In this document: positions 10,101-19,014 of the stretch, piece after piece
How positions within the stretch are numbered: the first letter of the stretch is position 1
Layout: every line of letters starts with the position of its first letter
The notes under the pieces: generated by a model
Told to the model about the DNA's origin: nothing
The model's database searches: none
The model's input: the letters and a program-made list of their open reading frames with translations, nothing else
Program-made: the position numbers and the translations under genes
Assembly (NCBI GenBank): GCA_024231695.1
Contig: JAAEQF010000587.1
Location: 1 to 64,000, forward strand
Reading direction: 5' to 3'
DNA length: 64,000 nucleotides
From: FCB group bacterium
Lineage (GTDB): Bacteria > Zixibacteria > MSB-5A5 > GN15 > JAAZOE01

Positions 10101-11196
10101 TGGGCATGCTGCTGGGAATATGGCAGATGATGACGTTAAATTAAGCATATCGTCGCTTGGTAGTACTGTTGGGTTGCCTGTTTTATATCTTGATGGAACA
10201 AATCCGACTCCAGATAGTAGGAGTACGACGAATTCTGGGTTCAGCGTTTTAACTACCGGCACCGGTAGATTGGCATATAACGGGACTTCAGGCGGATCGC
10301 GGCTATTAGTAGAGGCAACAGATAATTATTTTGTTTTGTATCATGTTTTTGCAACAAATATGAATGCAGGAACAAAAAGAGTTTTTAGTGTTCCTGGCGA
10401 CGACGAATACGCGACAGTTGATGAAGCCCGGAACGCAGCTGTCCAGGACGTTTTTGATGTTGCTCCAATGTTGTCAACGCTGAAAGAACTGAAAAGAATT
10501 GGAACAATTATCCTAGAAACCTCCGATACTTTTGGTAACGCTGTTAAAGCACGTGTGATATCGGCAGATGATGGAAACCCATTTGTTGACTGGAGAACAG
10601 ACACCCTAAATAGAGGTACGTTGTATTCATCGATAGACCATCGTAAATTAACAAATCGAGATGTCGATGGATCACACCCAATATCAGCTATTAGTTCATT
10701 AGTCACAAATAAGGGTGTTGCTCACGACGATGGCGCTGGTTCTATGACAGTGTCGTTAGATTTTTTATCCAAGGGCGATTTATATATTTCTGTGTCAGGG
10801 GAGACAGCATCGATCACTCCAGGAACACCTATTAATCTTTGTAGTAATTCAACAACAGTTTTTGGAGCGTTGTCTACATATGATTTTTCAATTATTGGTG
10901 CTGGGCAGTTACGTTATGATGGAAATGTTCAGAAAAAATTTGTGGTAACATCATATATTTCAATGAAGGCAGAGGAAAAAAGTGTTTTGTCATTTTTTGT
11001 TGCCAAGAACGGAGTTGCAATTCCTGATAGTGAACAAATGCGTAAGATTGATAAAGGTGGCGATATCGGTGGTCACTCGGTAGAGTGGGTTGTAACTTTA
11101 GATACAAATGATTACGTCGAAATTTTTGTTGATACAGACACAGCAACCAAGGTCACCCCAGAAAAATTGTATATGAAGGCCGTACAATTGCTATAA
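7135..11196 (+). CDS. large virion (fibre or head-fibre-like) protein
   Basis: 1353-aa Ser/Thr/Gly-rich ORF, no Cys clusters, in the structural operon. Confidence 0.65.
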   Translation: MIPSNNIPRKTQVQLNAMTNPPIGQLFYNLDTITYQFWNGVAWVFVPKSMSGIFDPVSYENNDHVVFIKGNDTTDGSIRLALSAESGFATIEKRSDSLWIRSSLELATNSLWLGTNVGISTCGHHLLIEGAHGNHFYPHSSFDGEVSTSEPKIIDAYSFSARDIKQADNSGEITGADIGVIHSPSYSDIFKKAYFKIGTTAATAPVRIRIYRGTDATGDLEFDGIYNASLWGPSSTEVAISLDGFVEYLEGETYFVRISSDNALSLDADVSNTYPWFAVDSSRSRELDMIGTIPYKDGETYTVGQWVIQDRQIYICNVAGIQTGTFASNSSSWDSLATGVGADKLRTTGILSGGILANPTSTTLSWTAGTGLVTDYSTPLSPSTANVTWNNVTTYTPSNLSTDGTYLIAYNSAGVVSEINLNVIAPLYTKNYIIIGSYTVISGSIINFSSLPGNLGYDGINSFFDFINLVIGPATISGNKYGANGTNMKIDVVGGQAFIIGSNFRNNPQLADIITLGSGSSISFGRVYCEASPGLDVVFETSATTEIDPTKWDNGSGTLQTVTAGYWTIQRIFRSRTSATFVAYGQQEFATKSAAEAALGNEEFEEKSPLPTSLFRCSLLVQESATDLSNMSQADFFHESAFRTGGLSSASATIPGITNPGGVVESIQFNDSNFAGDDDFIYNQTTMRMAIGDTGNDYLTNITIGQGATAAQRGLTLAGTAKIGDVKDEGVTIQLIENDTDNMGLMLVQHSDVDHASKAGVHLTLGNALTTITARTGDGVLGRNINIGDGNTKVGIGFEPTDSPAGITHVLTVNGDTSIDGDTSIDGSAVDWGNTDLNERNGFVNQTDSVLSIVESTRTFSIAPAVSSFRIYSRNQAFDINSIQSLVWPDTEGNHYFYFDESGVLQQTTTFDDRFLLGPWVYVSYLYWDKTNSETIFNDCFEERHGAQMDSANHDYLHTKFGLTLTDGGLGLTGFTVGGDGSLNTHAQFGHAAGNMADDDVKLSISSLGSTVGLPVLYLDGTNPTPDSRSTTNSGFSVLTTGTGRLAYNGTSGGSRLLVEATDNYFVLYHVFATNMNAGTKRVFSVPGDDEYATVDEARNAAVQDVFDVAPMLSTLKELKRIGTIILETSDTFGNAVKARVISADDGNPFVDWRTDTLNRGTLYSSIDHRKLTNRDVDGSHPISAISSLVTNKGVAHDDGAGSMTVSLDFLSKGDLYISVSGETASITPGTPINLCSNSTTVFGALSTYDFSIIGAGQLRYDGNVQKKFVVTSYISMKAEEKSVLSFFVAKNGVAIPDSEQMRKIDKGGDIGGHSVEWVVTLDTNDYVEIFVDTDTATKVTPEKLYMKAVQLL

Positions 11197-11263
11197 GTTA
11201 GTAGTGGAAAAATGTTTTTTTCGGTGATAACTTGAGATATAGGCACACGACGAAAGGAACAAA

Positions 11264-11599
11264 ATGCCCAAAATTGACGTAACTCAGAATCTCAAAGACT
11301 TAGATGGAAAGAACATTGCTGGACCGCCGGGTAAGAACGGGAAACCAGATCCAACTACTCTTAGGTCGGTAAGTGTTCTAGCACTCTTGGCTGCGAGAGA
11401 AGGACAAACGGGAGCGCAACGGTATGAAAATTATCAGTTGTCTCAAAAAATCTCGACAGAAGATTGTCCGATGTTGACGTCCGAGGAGATCACCCTCCTA
11501 AAACAAATTATAGGTGATTCATTCATCGCGATCATAGTAGGTAGGGCATGGGATGCACTAGATCAGAAGACAGACAGCATTATAGTGGAATCCGCCTAA
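11264..11599 (+). CDS. hypothetical protein
   Basis: 111-aa ORF with SD gaaagga. Confidence 0.55.
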   Translation: MPKIDVTQNLKDLDGKNIAGPPGKNGKPDPTTLRSVSVLALLAAREGQTGAQRYENYQLSQKISTEDCPMLTSEEITLLKQIIGDSFIAIIVGRAWDALDQKTDSIIVESA

Positions 11600-11697
11600 A
11601 ATAGCGGATATAAAAAAGACAAGTCTACCACCCTTGATCGCTAATCTATTGACCTCTTAAAACTTTTCATGCCAGAATCATTACGAGAGGATGAATC

Positions 11698-12711
11698 ATG
11701 AACGTATGTTTCCAGTTCGATATCCCGGACGTCGCAACTCGTATTTCAGAAGGCTACGTATCCATAAAAATCCAGCGCGATCCTGGCGGTGGCTATGTGG
11801 AAATTTCAGGTGCGACCACTCGACCACCGTTGCGAGACGTTGTATCAACGTATGTCTATCAGGACCCAACAGGTGATCTTACGTGGGACTACCGCGCAGT
11901 ACTCATCATGTCGGACGGCACGGAGTACGGAACGCCCTACGCAGCGACGTCTATTTATCAAAACACATATACGACGCTCCAAGACGTGAGGGACGAAGGA
12001 GTGCTTGCGGCAGATATCTCAGACGCTAGGGTAGAATCGTTCATAGAAGTTGCAAATCAGTATATTGAGGATTACACAAATAACTGGTTTACTCCGCAGT
12101 TCAAAGTGTTTGAGGTGACCGGAGAGAATCGATCACGGTTATTTCTCGACGCGCCAATAATTGCGGTGCAAAGGGTGTCTATCGACAACGCTGACGAAAA
12201 TATTAGTAATCTTGTTGTTAACAACCGATACCTACGCAACGGGCTCACATCGCCAGATGATCGAAAAAACCCGATGATCACCTATTCCAGCGGATACGCC
12301 GTTGATGATGGTCAGCGGCTATATTCTCTTGGTGGTGGTTCGTTTCCTAGCTATCGGCAAGAGACGAAAATATGGGGAATTTTCGGATACACAGAACTAC
12401 CACGTGGGGGAGTGTGCGGCGAAACGGAAACCGGCAGCCAAGTACCGCTAAATTATGGAGGCGTGCCAGATCTCATTAAATGGTGTGCTACTCAACTGGT
12501 TGTAAATCGTTGTTTTCCAACACTTTCAGATGGGTCTTTGAATATTATTTTAAAAAATCGGATGACGCGATTGAAGACACGAGACCAGGAAGTGGAATTT
12601 TCCGATGAAGATACCTCGGAAATAAAAACCACAGATGGGTTCACAAACAGCACGGCGATCGACCAGGTTCTGAACACTTTTAGGCGTCCGGTACATATGA
12701 AATTTGTATGA
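11698..12711 (+). CDS. head-tail connector (gp6-like) protein
   Basis: 'TTLQDVRDEGVLAADISDARVESFIEVANQYIEDYTNNWF' is typical of gp6-like connector proteins; followed by neck genes. Confidence 0.6.
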   Translation: MNVCFQFDIPDVATRISEGYVSIKIQRDPGGGYVEISGATTRPPLRDVVSTYVYQDPTGDLTWDYRAVLIMSDGTEYGTPYAATSIYQNTYTTLQDVRDEGVLAADISDARVESFIEVANQYIEDYTNNWFTPQFKVFEVTGENRSRLFLDAPIIAVQRVSIDNADENISNLVVNNRYLRNGLTSPDDRKNPMITYSSGYAVDDGQRLYSLGGGSFPSYRQETKIWGIFGYTELPRGGVCGETETGSQVPLNYGGVPDLIKWCATQLVVNRCFPTLSDGSLNIILKNRMTRLKTRDQEVEFSDEDTSEIKTTDGFTNSTAIDQVLNTFRRPVHMKFV

Positions 12712-13520
12712 CGAGTTTTTTTACAAAACTGATTATGAAATTCTACGCGGTTATATACCGCACTGACACGCTTACAACAGACCGGGCGAACTTGGTTAGC
12801 GGCACCGGGCCGTGGAACATGTCGGCACAACCGAGCTACACAATAGACGTGACCATAGACGGTGGAGGCGTTCAAAATATTGTAATCGATACAACATTGT
12901 TTGCGGTTCCATCCGCAGCAACGGCGGCGGAAGTAATTTTACAGCTTGGAGGAATCGCAGGCGGATTCGCTATCGAAAACGCTAGCTATCAGATAGTCAT
13001 AGCCACCGATACTATCGGAGATACTGGGTCTGTGTTGATCGGTGGGGACGGTGGGGCGTTGCTTGGATATTCCACCGAAGCTACCAACGGCGGGGCGTAT
13101 GACGATGTTTATGGTGCGCCATTACCAACGGCCGATGGAACACAGACGGGCGCTAACAGCCGTCGTGAACTTGCTCCAGTGACCCAACTATGTCAGATCG
13201 ATAGAAACGATTGGGGGAAGCGAAAATTGACCGCCGGCGGCGAGTCTGAAAAAGCCGACATCGTGGTCGTTTTGACGTTTGATAACCTTGCCGCTGCTGG
13301 GCTCATAGATTCGGAAGGAATGCCAAAACTTAGAATAGGGGATCGAGTTGATCGTATTTTACGTCGTGATGGTACACTTGATGTTGAATTTCCAGTACCA
13401 CCAGGGATGTGGGTCAATAAGGTTGAACGTTCCGGGCACGGGCTGACATATTTTGGGACCGCTCAAACAAACCTTTTCTATTTGCATTGTAGAAAAGATA
13501 GGACTATTGAAACCGAATGA
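12708..13520 (+). CDS. neck/head completion protein with IN-motif-like domain
   Basis: ATGA overlap with the previous gene; internal 'YTIDVTIDGGGVQNIVIDTTLFAVPSAATAAEVI...GGDGGALLGYSTEATNGG'. Confidence 0.5.
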   Translation: MTSFFTKLIMKFYAVIYRTDTLTTDRANLVSGTGPWNMSAQPSYTIDVTIDGGGVQNIVIDTTLFAVPSAATAAEVILQLGGIAGGFAIENASYQIVIATDTIGDTGSVLIGGDGGALLGYSTEATNGGAYDDVYGAPLPTADGTQTGANSRRELAPVTQLCQIDRNDWGKRKLTAGGESEKADIVVVLTFDNLAAAGLIDSEGMPKLRIGDRVDRILRRDGTLDVEFPVPPGMWVNKVERSGHGLTYFGTAQTNLFYLHCRKDRTIETE

Positions 13521-14116
13521 TACTTGAAATAATAGACAACAGCGCTCCATCAATTCAGGAATACCGTTTGATGGTAGGATCCATTAATAGGGCTGTGTCT
13601 ACTGTACTCGCTCACGAGGCGTTTCGGCTATCCAACGGAATAAAAACGGGTTTAATAGAACAACGCCCTGGGGGAAAGCAGATCCGTCCTTTGAAAAGAA
13701 GTACAATTCTACTTAGAGGAATTCGTACCGGCGGTGGAAAACCAGGGACAAAAGCGCTAATCCATTCGGGGGCGATGGTTAATTCTGTGACGGCAAAGCG
13801 TAGGAACAGGTTTCATTATACGGCAGGTGTGCACAGAAATGCACGGAGCAAAGACGGCAAAAGTTTGTCTAATATCGCAGCTATCCATGAGGGCGGGACC
13901 AAAACTTACACGGTAACCGTAACTGAGAAAATGAGACGTTTTTCATTTGTTTTAATGAAATTTGGCATACTCCGCGCACCGTGGCGAATTGGTCAGCAAC
14001 TTAAGCGGAAAATTGAAGCGCGGCCGTGGCTTGGACCAGCTCATGAGGAATGGGAAAAAGAAGCTGATTATAGATTTACCGTTGCACTAGGTGCAATTTT
14101 GGGGATAGCGAGATAA
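13517..14116 (+). CDS. HK97 gp10-like / tail completion protein
   Basis: 'ALIHSGAMVNSVTA...AIHEGGT...ARPWLGPAHEEWEKEA' pattern of the gp10/virion morphogenesis family. Confidence 0.65.
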   Translation: MILEIIDNSAPSIQEYRLMVGSINRAVSTVLAHEAFRLSNGIKTGLIEQRPGGKQIRPLKRSTILLRGIRTGGGKPGTKALIHSGAMVNSVTAKRRNRFHYTAGVHRNARSKDGKSLSNIAAIHEGGTKTYTVTVTEKMRRFSFVLMKFGILRAPWRIGQQLKRKIEARPWLGPAHEEWEKEADYRFTVALGAILGIAR

Positions 14117-15075
14117 TGGCCGTACCGACGATCACAAGCATAACACCCGATAACGGTTTGACTCGAGGGCTGAACATGATCCAAATAAATGGCACCGGTT
14201 TTTCGATGCCTCCAGACCCACCGCTTGACACTGCTGGGCCGTCGTTTCAATCAATCAAGGTGACGTTTGGTTCTGTTCAGTCTCTATCCGCGTTTGCTAT
14301 CACACCCGTGTTGGCGGTCGCTGTAGTACCGACCTATACTAGCGATAGTATGCCGGAATCTGGGGATGCGGTGCCGGTCACTCTAACCAATTTGGACAGC
14401 GCTGGCTCTGAAATTGTAGGTGAAAACGTTACATTCAATTCGTACACGTACAAACGTCCACTGTTTACAACACAACAGCTATCGGAATACGTGCTGAATC
14501 GTTTCGTCTCCTATTTGCGGCGACACATTGCGTCAAACGTTTGGATGACGATGGGGCGGTCATTCTCAGAAGGTAATGATCAGCTAAACGAGAAGATAAA
14601 ACAGGCTAAACTTCCGCTGATATGGATAAATGGAATTGATTTCGAATTCAATAAGCTAGCTCAGCCGATGAAAAATCAAGAATATTTAACTTCGTCGACG
14701 GCGTTTAGTGAGTTTCGTCCACCAACAACGGTCGACATTGTAATGTCGTCGATTCAGATTTATTCGAGGTCGGAACATCCACGCGAAATTTATGCACTTT
14801 CGCAGGCATTTTTGAACACCTTGAGGGATATTCCAAAACTAATCTGTAACCCGCCAGGGTACGACACGGAAAAAACGGAATATAAATACCCGATGTCAAT
14901 ACCGGATGATGGTGCTCCGTCCTTTGACCTCGGGCCTGAAAACGACGGGCTCAAGGTTTGCACCGTCGGCTGTATTATCGAAGAGGTAGACTTGGCGGAT
15001 CTGAGCGGTACGCTCACTGGATTAGGGTGGACGGTAGAAGAGGATCCGGAAATCGATTTTTATGCAACCACGTGA
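14116..15075 (+). CDS. tail terminator-like protein with N-terminal IPT/TIG-like domain
   Basis: N-terminus 'VPTITSITPDNGLTRGLNMIQINGTGFS...VTFGS...VVPTYTSD...VPVTLTNLD' is TIG-like; located between gp10-like and sheath genes. Confidence 0.5.
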   Translation: MAVPTITSITPDNGLTRGLNMIQINGTGFSMPPDPPLDTAGPSFQSIKVTFGSVQSLSAFAITPVLAVAVVPTYTSDSMPESGDAVPVTLTNLDSAGSEIVGENVTFNSYTYKRPLFTTQQLSEYVLNRFVSYLRRHIASNVWMTMGRSFSEGNDQLNEKIKQAKLPLIWINGIDFEFNKLAQPMKNQEYLTSSTAFSEFRPPTTVDIVMSSIQIYSRSEHPREIYALSQAFLNTLRDIPKLICNPPGYDTEKTEYKYPMSIPDDGAPSFDLGPENDGLKVCTVGCIIEEVDLADLSGTLTGLGWTVEEDPEIDFYATT

Positions 15076-15089
15076 TGTGATAACATCAC
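15072..15089 (+). other. perfect 7-bp hairpin at the stop codon before the sheath gene
   Basis: gtgatgt-gata-acatcac at 15072-15089, overlapping the stop (15073-15075). Confidence 0.5.
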
Positions 15090-15129
15090 TACAGATAGGA
15101 CGTCTTACTAAAATCGGAGGTGAAGCAGC

Positions 15130-17325
15130 ATGACTACTGGCGCTTCTAGAATAAATGTAAAATGGGTACAAGGGCAACAAACCGTTACGGGTGTTGACAC
15201 GTCTAGAGCCGGAGCTGTTGGTATCACTGAACGTGGACCGATTGGCACACGGACAACCGTGTTCAGCAAAGAAGAGTTTAGGCGGTTTTTCGGAGGATAC
15301 GTGGTACACGCCGCGTCAGATCTTTCGATTTCGGTTGATTCTTTTTTCGACAACGGCGGAACAGCTCTTGACGTTGTCAGAACCTGCCACTACACAAGTA
15401 TTGGTACCGACCCGGATTCGTACACGGCGGTAATCGGTACTTTGGCATTAACCACATTTTCCGGCGGATCACCAACGGCAGGGACGGAGACGTCAAGCGG
15501 TTCTGAGACGTTCGAATTGGCTAATGGTGACACTATACTGATTAACCCAGACGCTGGAGGGGATCAGACTTTCACGCTCACCGCTACCGCTGGAACCGTA
15601 GCAACATCAAACGCATGGCCTGTAGCCGACCAGACGACGGAGACCATCACAATCACCGCAGATGGTGGCACACCCCAAATCGTGCCTCTAACATCGCCGG
15701 CAACTACTGCCGAGGAAGTAGCAAATCAAATCAGCGCTGCAGCCGTCACGGGAATTCAAGCTTATGTCTCAGGTGGACACCTAAATATCCGTAGTGATAC
15801 GCAAGGTTCTGGCTCTACTATTGTGGTGGCTACTTCATCGTCTGTAATTATTTTTGGTACTCCGACTGCGGGGACTGGAAACGTTATAAGTGTTGCAGCC
15901 GTTACGGGTGCAGAGATTGTAACGGTTACGACAGCACTTACCGGTGCAACTGTTTCTGTTGAGGGCACCGGTGAAATCACTGTAACTAGTGCAACTACCG
16001 GCTTATCGTCTTCGGTCCAAATCACGGGAACCGCTCAAACAAAAATTGGATTCGATGGGGCAGTGCATTCAGGGAGTGCAACCCCCACCGAAACGACTTT
16101 GACGATAAATGGAAAAACTCATGGTTCCTATGCCAACGACCTGTATTCGGTTGTATCCGATGCAAGTAATGGTGACGCTGAATTTTTCAATTTTTCGATC
16201 ACTAAAAATGGCGAAGTACAGGAAGCATGGGCGAACGTAACGATGGATTCGACTCATTCTCGCTACGTCGTTGATATTGTTAACCACGTAACGACCGGTT
16301 CGGATTTGATTTCGCTCGTAGATGCGGATCTTATCGGTGGGTCGGGCTATACCGCAACAGAGGCGCGGCCGACAAACGGGACGTTGGGACCACTTACCGG
16401 TGGTGATGACGGACTTACCAGCTTAGTCGATTCTGATTTTGTTGGATCGTCAGCAACATACACCGGACTCTATGCACTAGACAACGAGACCGGAATTAGA
16501 CTTTTGACTGTCCCAGGCCACGCGTCGGCAACCGTGCACGCGGGGCTGAACGCTTATATTATCCATCGCGAAAAGGGGCTCTACGTTGTCCACCCCACAC
16601 CGGGCCCGGAACAATCCGTTACGGACGCAACAACGATGAAAACGTGGGCAGACTCCAATCTGTATGGGACTACCGAGTTTGGCTGTTGTGCTTGGCCTAG
16701 AATAAAAGTTGCCAACCCGTCGACAGCGACATTTGGCAACGTGGATACCATCACAATTGGGTCAGAAATGGCCAAGATGGGCCGATTTGCTTACAATGAT
16801 CGATTTAACCCAGACGGCGTTTTGGTCAGTACCGCAGGGATCAAAGATGATCGAGGCGTTATTATCAACTGCCTCGGCGTCGAATACACCGATATGGAGC
16901 TTGACGGCAAAGCCGACCTACTCGCAAATGTCAATATCGAACCGATTAGGAAGTTCGAGGGAACGGCTTACCATTGGGACGGTGGCGACAACCTGAAAAT
17001 AGACGGGGATTGGCCGCGACAATGGCACGCAAGAGGGGCAATTTATGTTGTGCAAAGCATCAAGAAAGGTGCGCTTTGGGTTAAACATTCCAAGAACAAC
17101 CCGAAAAACCGTGGAGATTGGGAACGCCAAGGAAGTCGTTTTTTGACAACACTACCAGACGATGCATTCGATTCTGACCGTCCGACATTCTGGCAAGTAT
17201 CTGACGCATTAAATGGTCCTGAAATCCGGGCACAGCAACGTATCCGTGGAAAACTTGGGCTTGGGTTCGCCGATGACGCAAAATATGTTGAGATAATCGT
17301 TACTAGAACGATTGCACAGAGTTAG
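15130..17325 (+). CDS. tail sheath protein with internal inserted domains
   Basis: N-terminus 'GVDTSRAGAVGITERGPIGTRTTVFSKEEFRRFFGG' and C-terminus 'WHARGAIYVVQSIKKGALWVKHSKNNPKNRGDWERQGSRFLTTL...NGPEIRAQQRIRGKLGL' are sheath-like; followed by the tube gene. Confidence 0.85.
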   Translation: MTTGASRINVKWVQGQQTVTGVDTSRAGAVGITERGPIGTRTTVFSKEEFRRFFGGYVVHAASDLSISVDSFFDNGGTALDVVRTCHYTSIGTDPDSYTAVIGTLALTTFSGGSPTAGTETSSGSETFELANGDTILINPDAGGDQTFTLTATAGTVATSNAWPVADQTTETITITADGGTPQIVPLTSPATTAEEVANQISAAAVTGIQAYVSGGHLNIRSDTQGSGSTIVVATSSSVIIFGTPTAGTGNVISVAAVTGAEIVTVTTALTGATVSVEGTGEITVTSATTGLSSSVQITGTAQTKIGFDGAVHSGSATPTETTLTINGKTHGSYANDLYSVVSDASNGDAEFFNFSITKNGEVQEAWANVTMDSTHSRYVVDIVNHVTTGSDLISLVDADLIGGSGYTATEARPTNGTLGPLTGGDDGLTSLVDSDFVGSSATYTGLYALDNETGIRLLTVPGHASATVHAGLNAYIIHREKGLYVVHPTPGPEQSVTDATTMKTWADSNLYGTTEFGCCAWPRIKVANPSTATFGNVDTITIGSEMAKMGRFAYNDRFNPDGVLVSTAGIKDDRGVIINCLGVEYTDMELDGKADLLANVNIEPIRKFEGTAYHWDGGDNLKIDGDWPRQWHARGAIYVVQSIKKGALWVKHSKNNPKNRGDWERQGSRFLTTLPDDAFDSDRPTFWQVSDALNGPEIRAQQRIRGKLGLGFADDAKYVEIIVTRTIAQS

Positions 17326-17339
17326 AAGGAGCATAAACG

Positions 17340-17807
17340 ATGCCTGATACACCTAAAAACTTCATGATGCAACCCAAGTGGGTGCTGTATATTGATGGGA
17401 TGGAGAGGATCAGATTCTCACGTGTCACCGTGCCAGACGAGACGGTATCCGACAACGTGATTCGACAGGGGGCTCAAACCCACCCAGACCGGGCCCCCGG
17501 AGAATACCAGCCAGTAGATGTCGAAGTCGAAGGGCCAGCGTACTTTTCTGATCCGACATTTCGCACAATGTGGAACAGAACGATTGATGTCATCAATGGC
17601 GGCGGTGCCATTGGCGAGGACCTTTATTTCGATTGTGATCTAGTACAATTGGATCGTGACAACGAGACGGAGATGGAAAAATACCGTCTTCATCGGTGTT
17701 ACTGCGGCGGCCGTAAGTTCGGCGATTTTGATGCCGAAGCCGACGGCGCGAGAAAGAAAGGTTTAATCCTTCGTCCGAAAAAAATTGAAGAAAAACCAGT
17801 CGCCTAA
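17340..17807 (+). CDS. tail tube protein
   Basis: 155 aa, directly after the sheath; 'VDVEVEGPAYFSDPTFRTMWNRTID' style. Confidence 0.65.
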   Translation: MPDTPKNFMMQPKWVLYIDGMERIRFSRVTVPDETVSDNVIRQGAQTHPDRAPGEYQPVDVEVEGPAYFSDPTFRTMWNRTIDVINGGGAIGEDLYFDCDLVQLDRDNETEMEKYRLHRCYCGGRKFGDFDAEADGARKKGLILRPKKIEEKPVA

Positions 17808-17837
17808 TTCTGGCGTCATAATTAATTAAGAAAGGCT

Positions 17838-18665
17838 TTGGGGCAAATGTCTGAAATTATCCAGTTCCCGACGCGTATGCAGGTTGAAATGCATGGGCGT
17901 TCAGTGTCTGAGCTACGCGAAACGCTCAAGGGATTTAAATCTTCCCTCGTAGCGTCTCAGACGGCAGCGCTTGAGGCTGCCAGTGTGAAAATTATTAGTA
18001 TCGGTGATTATCCGGAAGATCGGATCACTAAGGACGATGACCAGGTTAATTGGGAAAAAGCAACATCTGAAGATCGAATTTACGGGTTGAAAGCAACGCG
18101 TCTTTTGTCATTTAGTGATGGTGCCCATTATAAAATGGAGAACAATTGCGAACGGTGCGACAAAAAATTTGTCAAAAAGGTTGATTTACGACGCGTCGAA
18201 GATGGCGGGGATATCGTGTGTTGGGAATTTGAGTACGAAGAACACCGCGATGCATTCAAGCGAGGTGTTCCGTTTGAGGGTAAACTTAGGGACAGACTCA
18301 TCAAATGGCGATTGCTTTATGGGGAGGACGAGGCACAAATCGAAAGGATCGCTCAGAATAATCCAAACGCAAACACTAGCGATCTGACATTTAACATGAA
18401 GATCGTCGAAGTTGAAGGCATGCATAGAAATGATGTCGATGCATGGCTGAAGACTCTTGGTGATGAGCGAATTGAGTTGCAGGATATGATGGCAGAGGCG
18501 AGTGCCGGTGTAGACCTGGTGGTTGATGCACAATGTCCGTGGTGCGATTGCGTTCAGGATGCTACTATCCCTTTCGATTTAGAGTTCTGGATTCCAGTTG
18601 TGCAAACGCAGCGGGATCGTCGTCGTCGTCGTCGAGAAAAGGCACTCAAAAAGACGGTTCGATAG
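17838..18665 (+). CDS. tail assembly chaperone (G-like), Zn-binding
   Basis: Located between tube and tape measure; CxxC pairs (CERC, CPWC); ends in an overlap with a -1-frame ORF. Confidence 0.65.
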   Translation: MGQMSEIIQFPTRMQVEMHGRSVSELRETLKGFKSSLVASQTAALEAASVKIISIGDYPEDRITKDDDQVNWEKATSEDRIYGLKATRLLSFSDGAHYKMENNCERCDKKFVKKVDLRRVEDGGDIVCWEFEYEEHRDAFKRGVPFEGKLRDRLIKWRLLYGEDEAQIERIAQNNPNANTSDLTFNMKIVEVEGMHRNDVDAWLKTLGDERIELQDMMAEASAGVDLVVDAQCPWCDCVQDATIPFDLEFWIPVVQTQRDRRRRRREKALKKTVR

Positions 18666-18991
18666 GGCTGGCAAACTATGGGTATAGTCCCATAGCATCC
18701 CCAGAATTGCTTTACATTTTAAATTCTTTTGACGAGGCACCGTGCGGTGCCACGCTGGAAGAAATGGAGAATCTTTCACGTGTGTCTATGTGTGAGGGAT
18801 TTGTCGACATATCCGATGAAGAGAGCCTTTTTCAGCTCCAGTTAACGCTTTGTTCCTCTCACCCCATGGCGATCTCTGCAAACATGAGATGGGATGACGC
18901 TGGTCAATTACCTCTAAAAGATGCTATTCGTATATTAGAGTCGCTGGTCAAAAAGAATGAAGATTTGGCCGCTGAGATGAAGAAAAAATAA
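18654..18991 (+). CDS. -1 frame extension of the tail assembly chaperone (GT-like), expressed by frameshift
   Basis: Frame -1 is open from before 18533 to 18991; no ATG lies in this frame between the slip site and LEEMEN; CAAAAAG at 18647-18653; hairpin 18676-18695. Confidence 0.65.
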
Positions 18992-19014
18992 CGGGGAACG
19001 GAGGAAAGTGGTTT

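Noticed and set aside
11640-11697. Promoter ttgacc...cagaat before the head-tail connector gene
   Set aside because: The -10 match is weak; AT-rich sequence makes chance matches likely.
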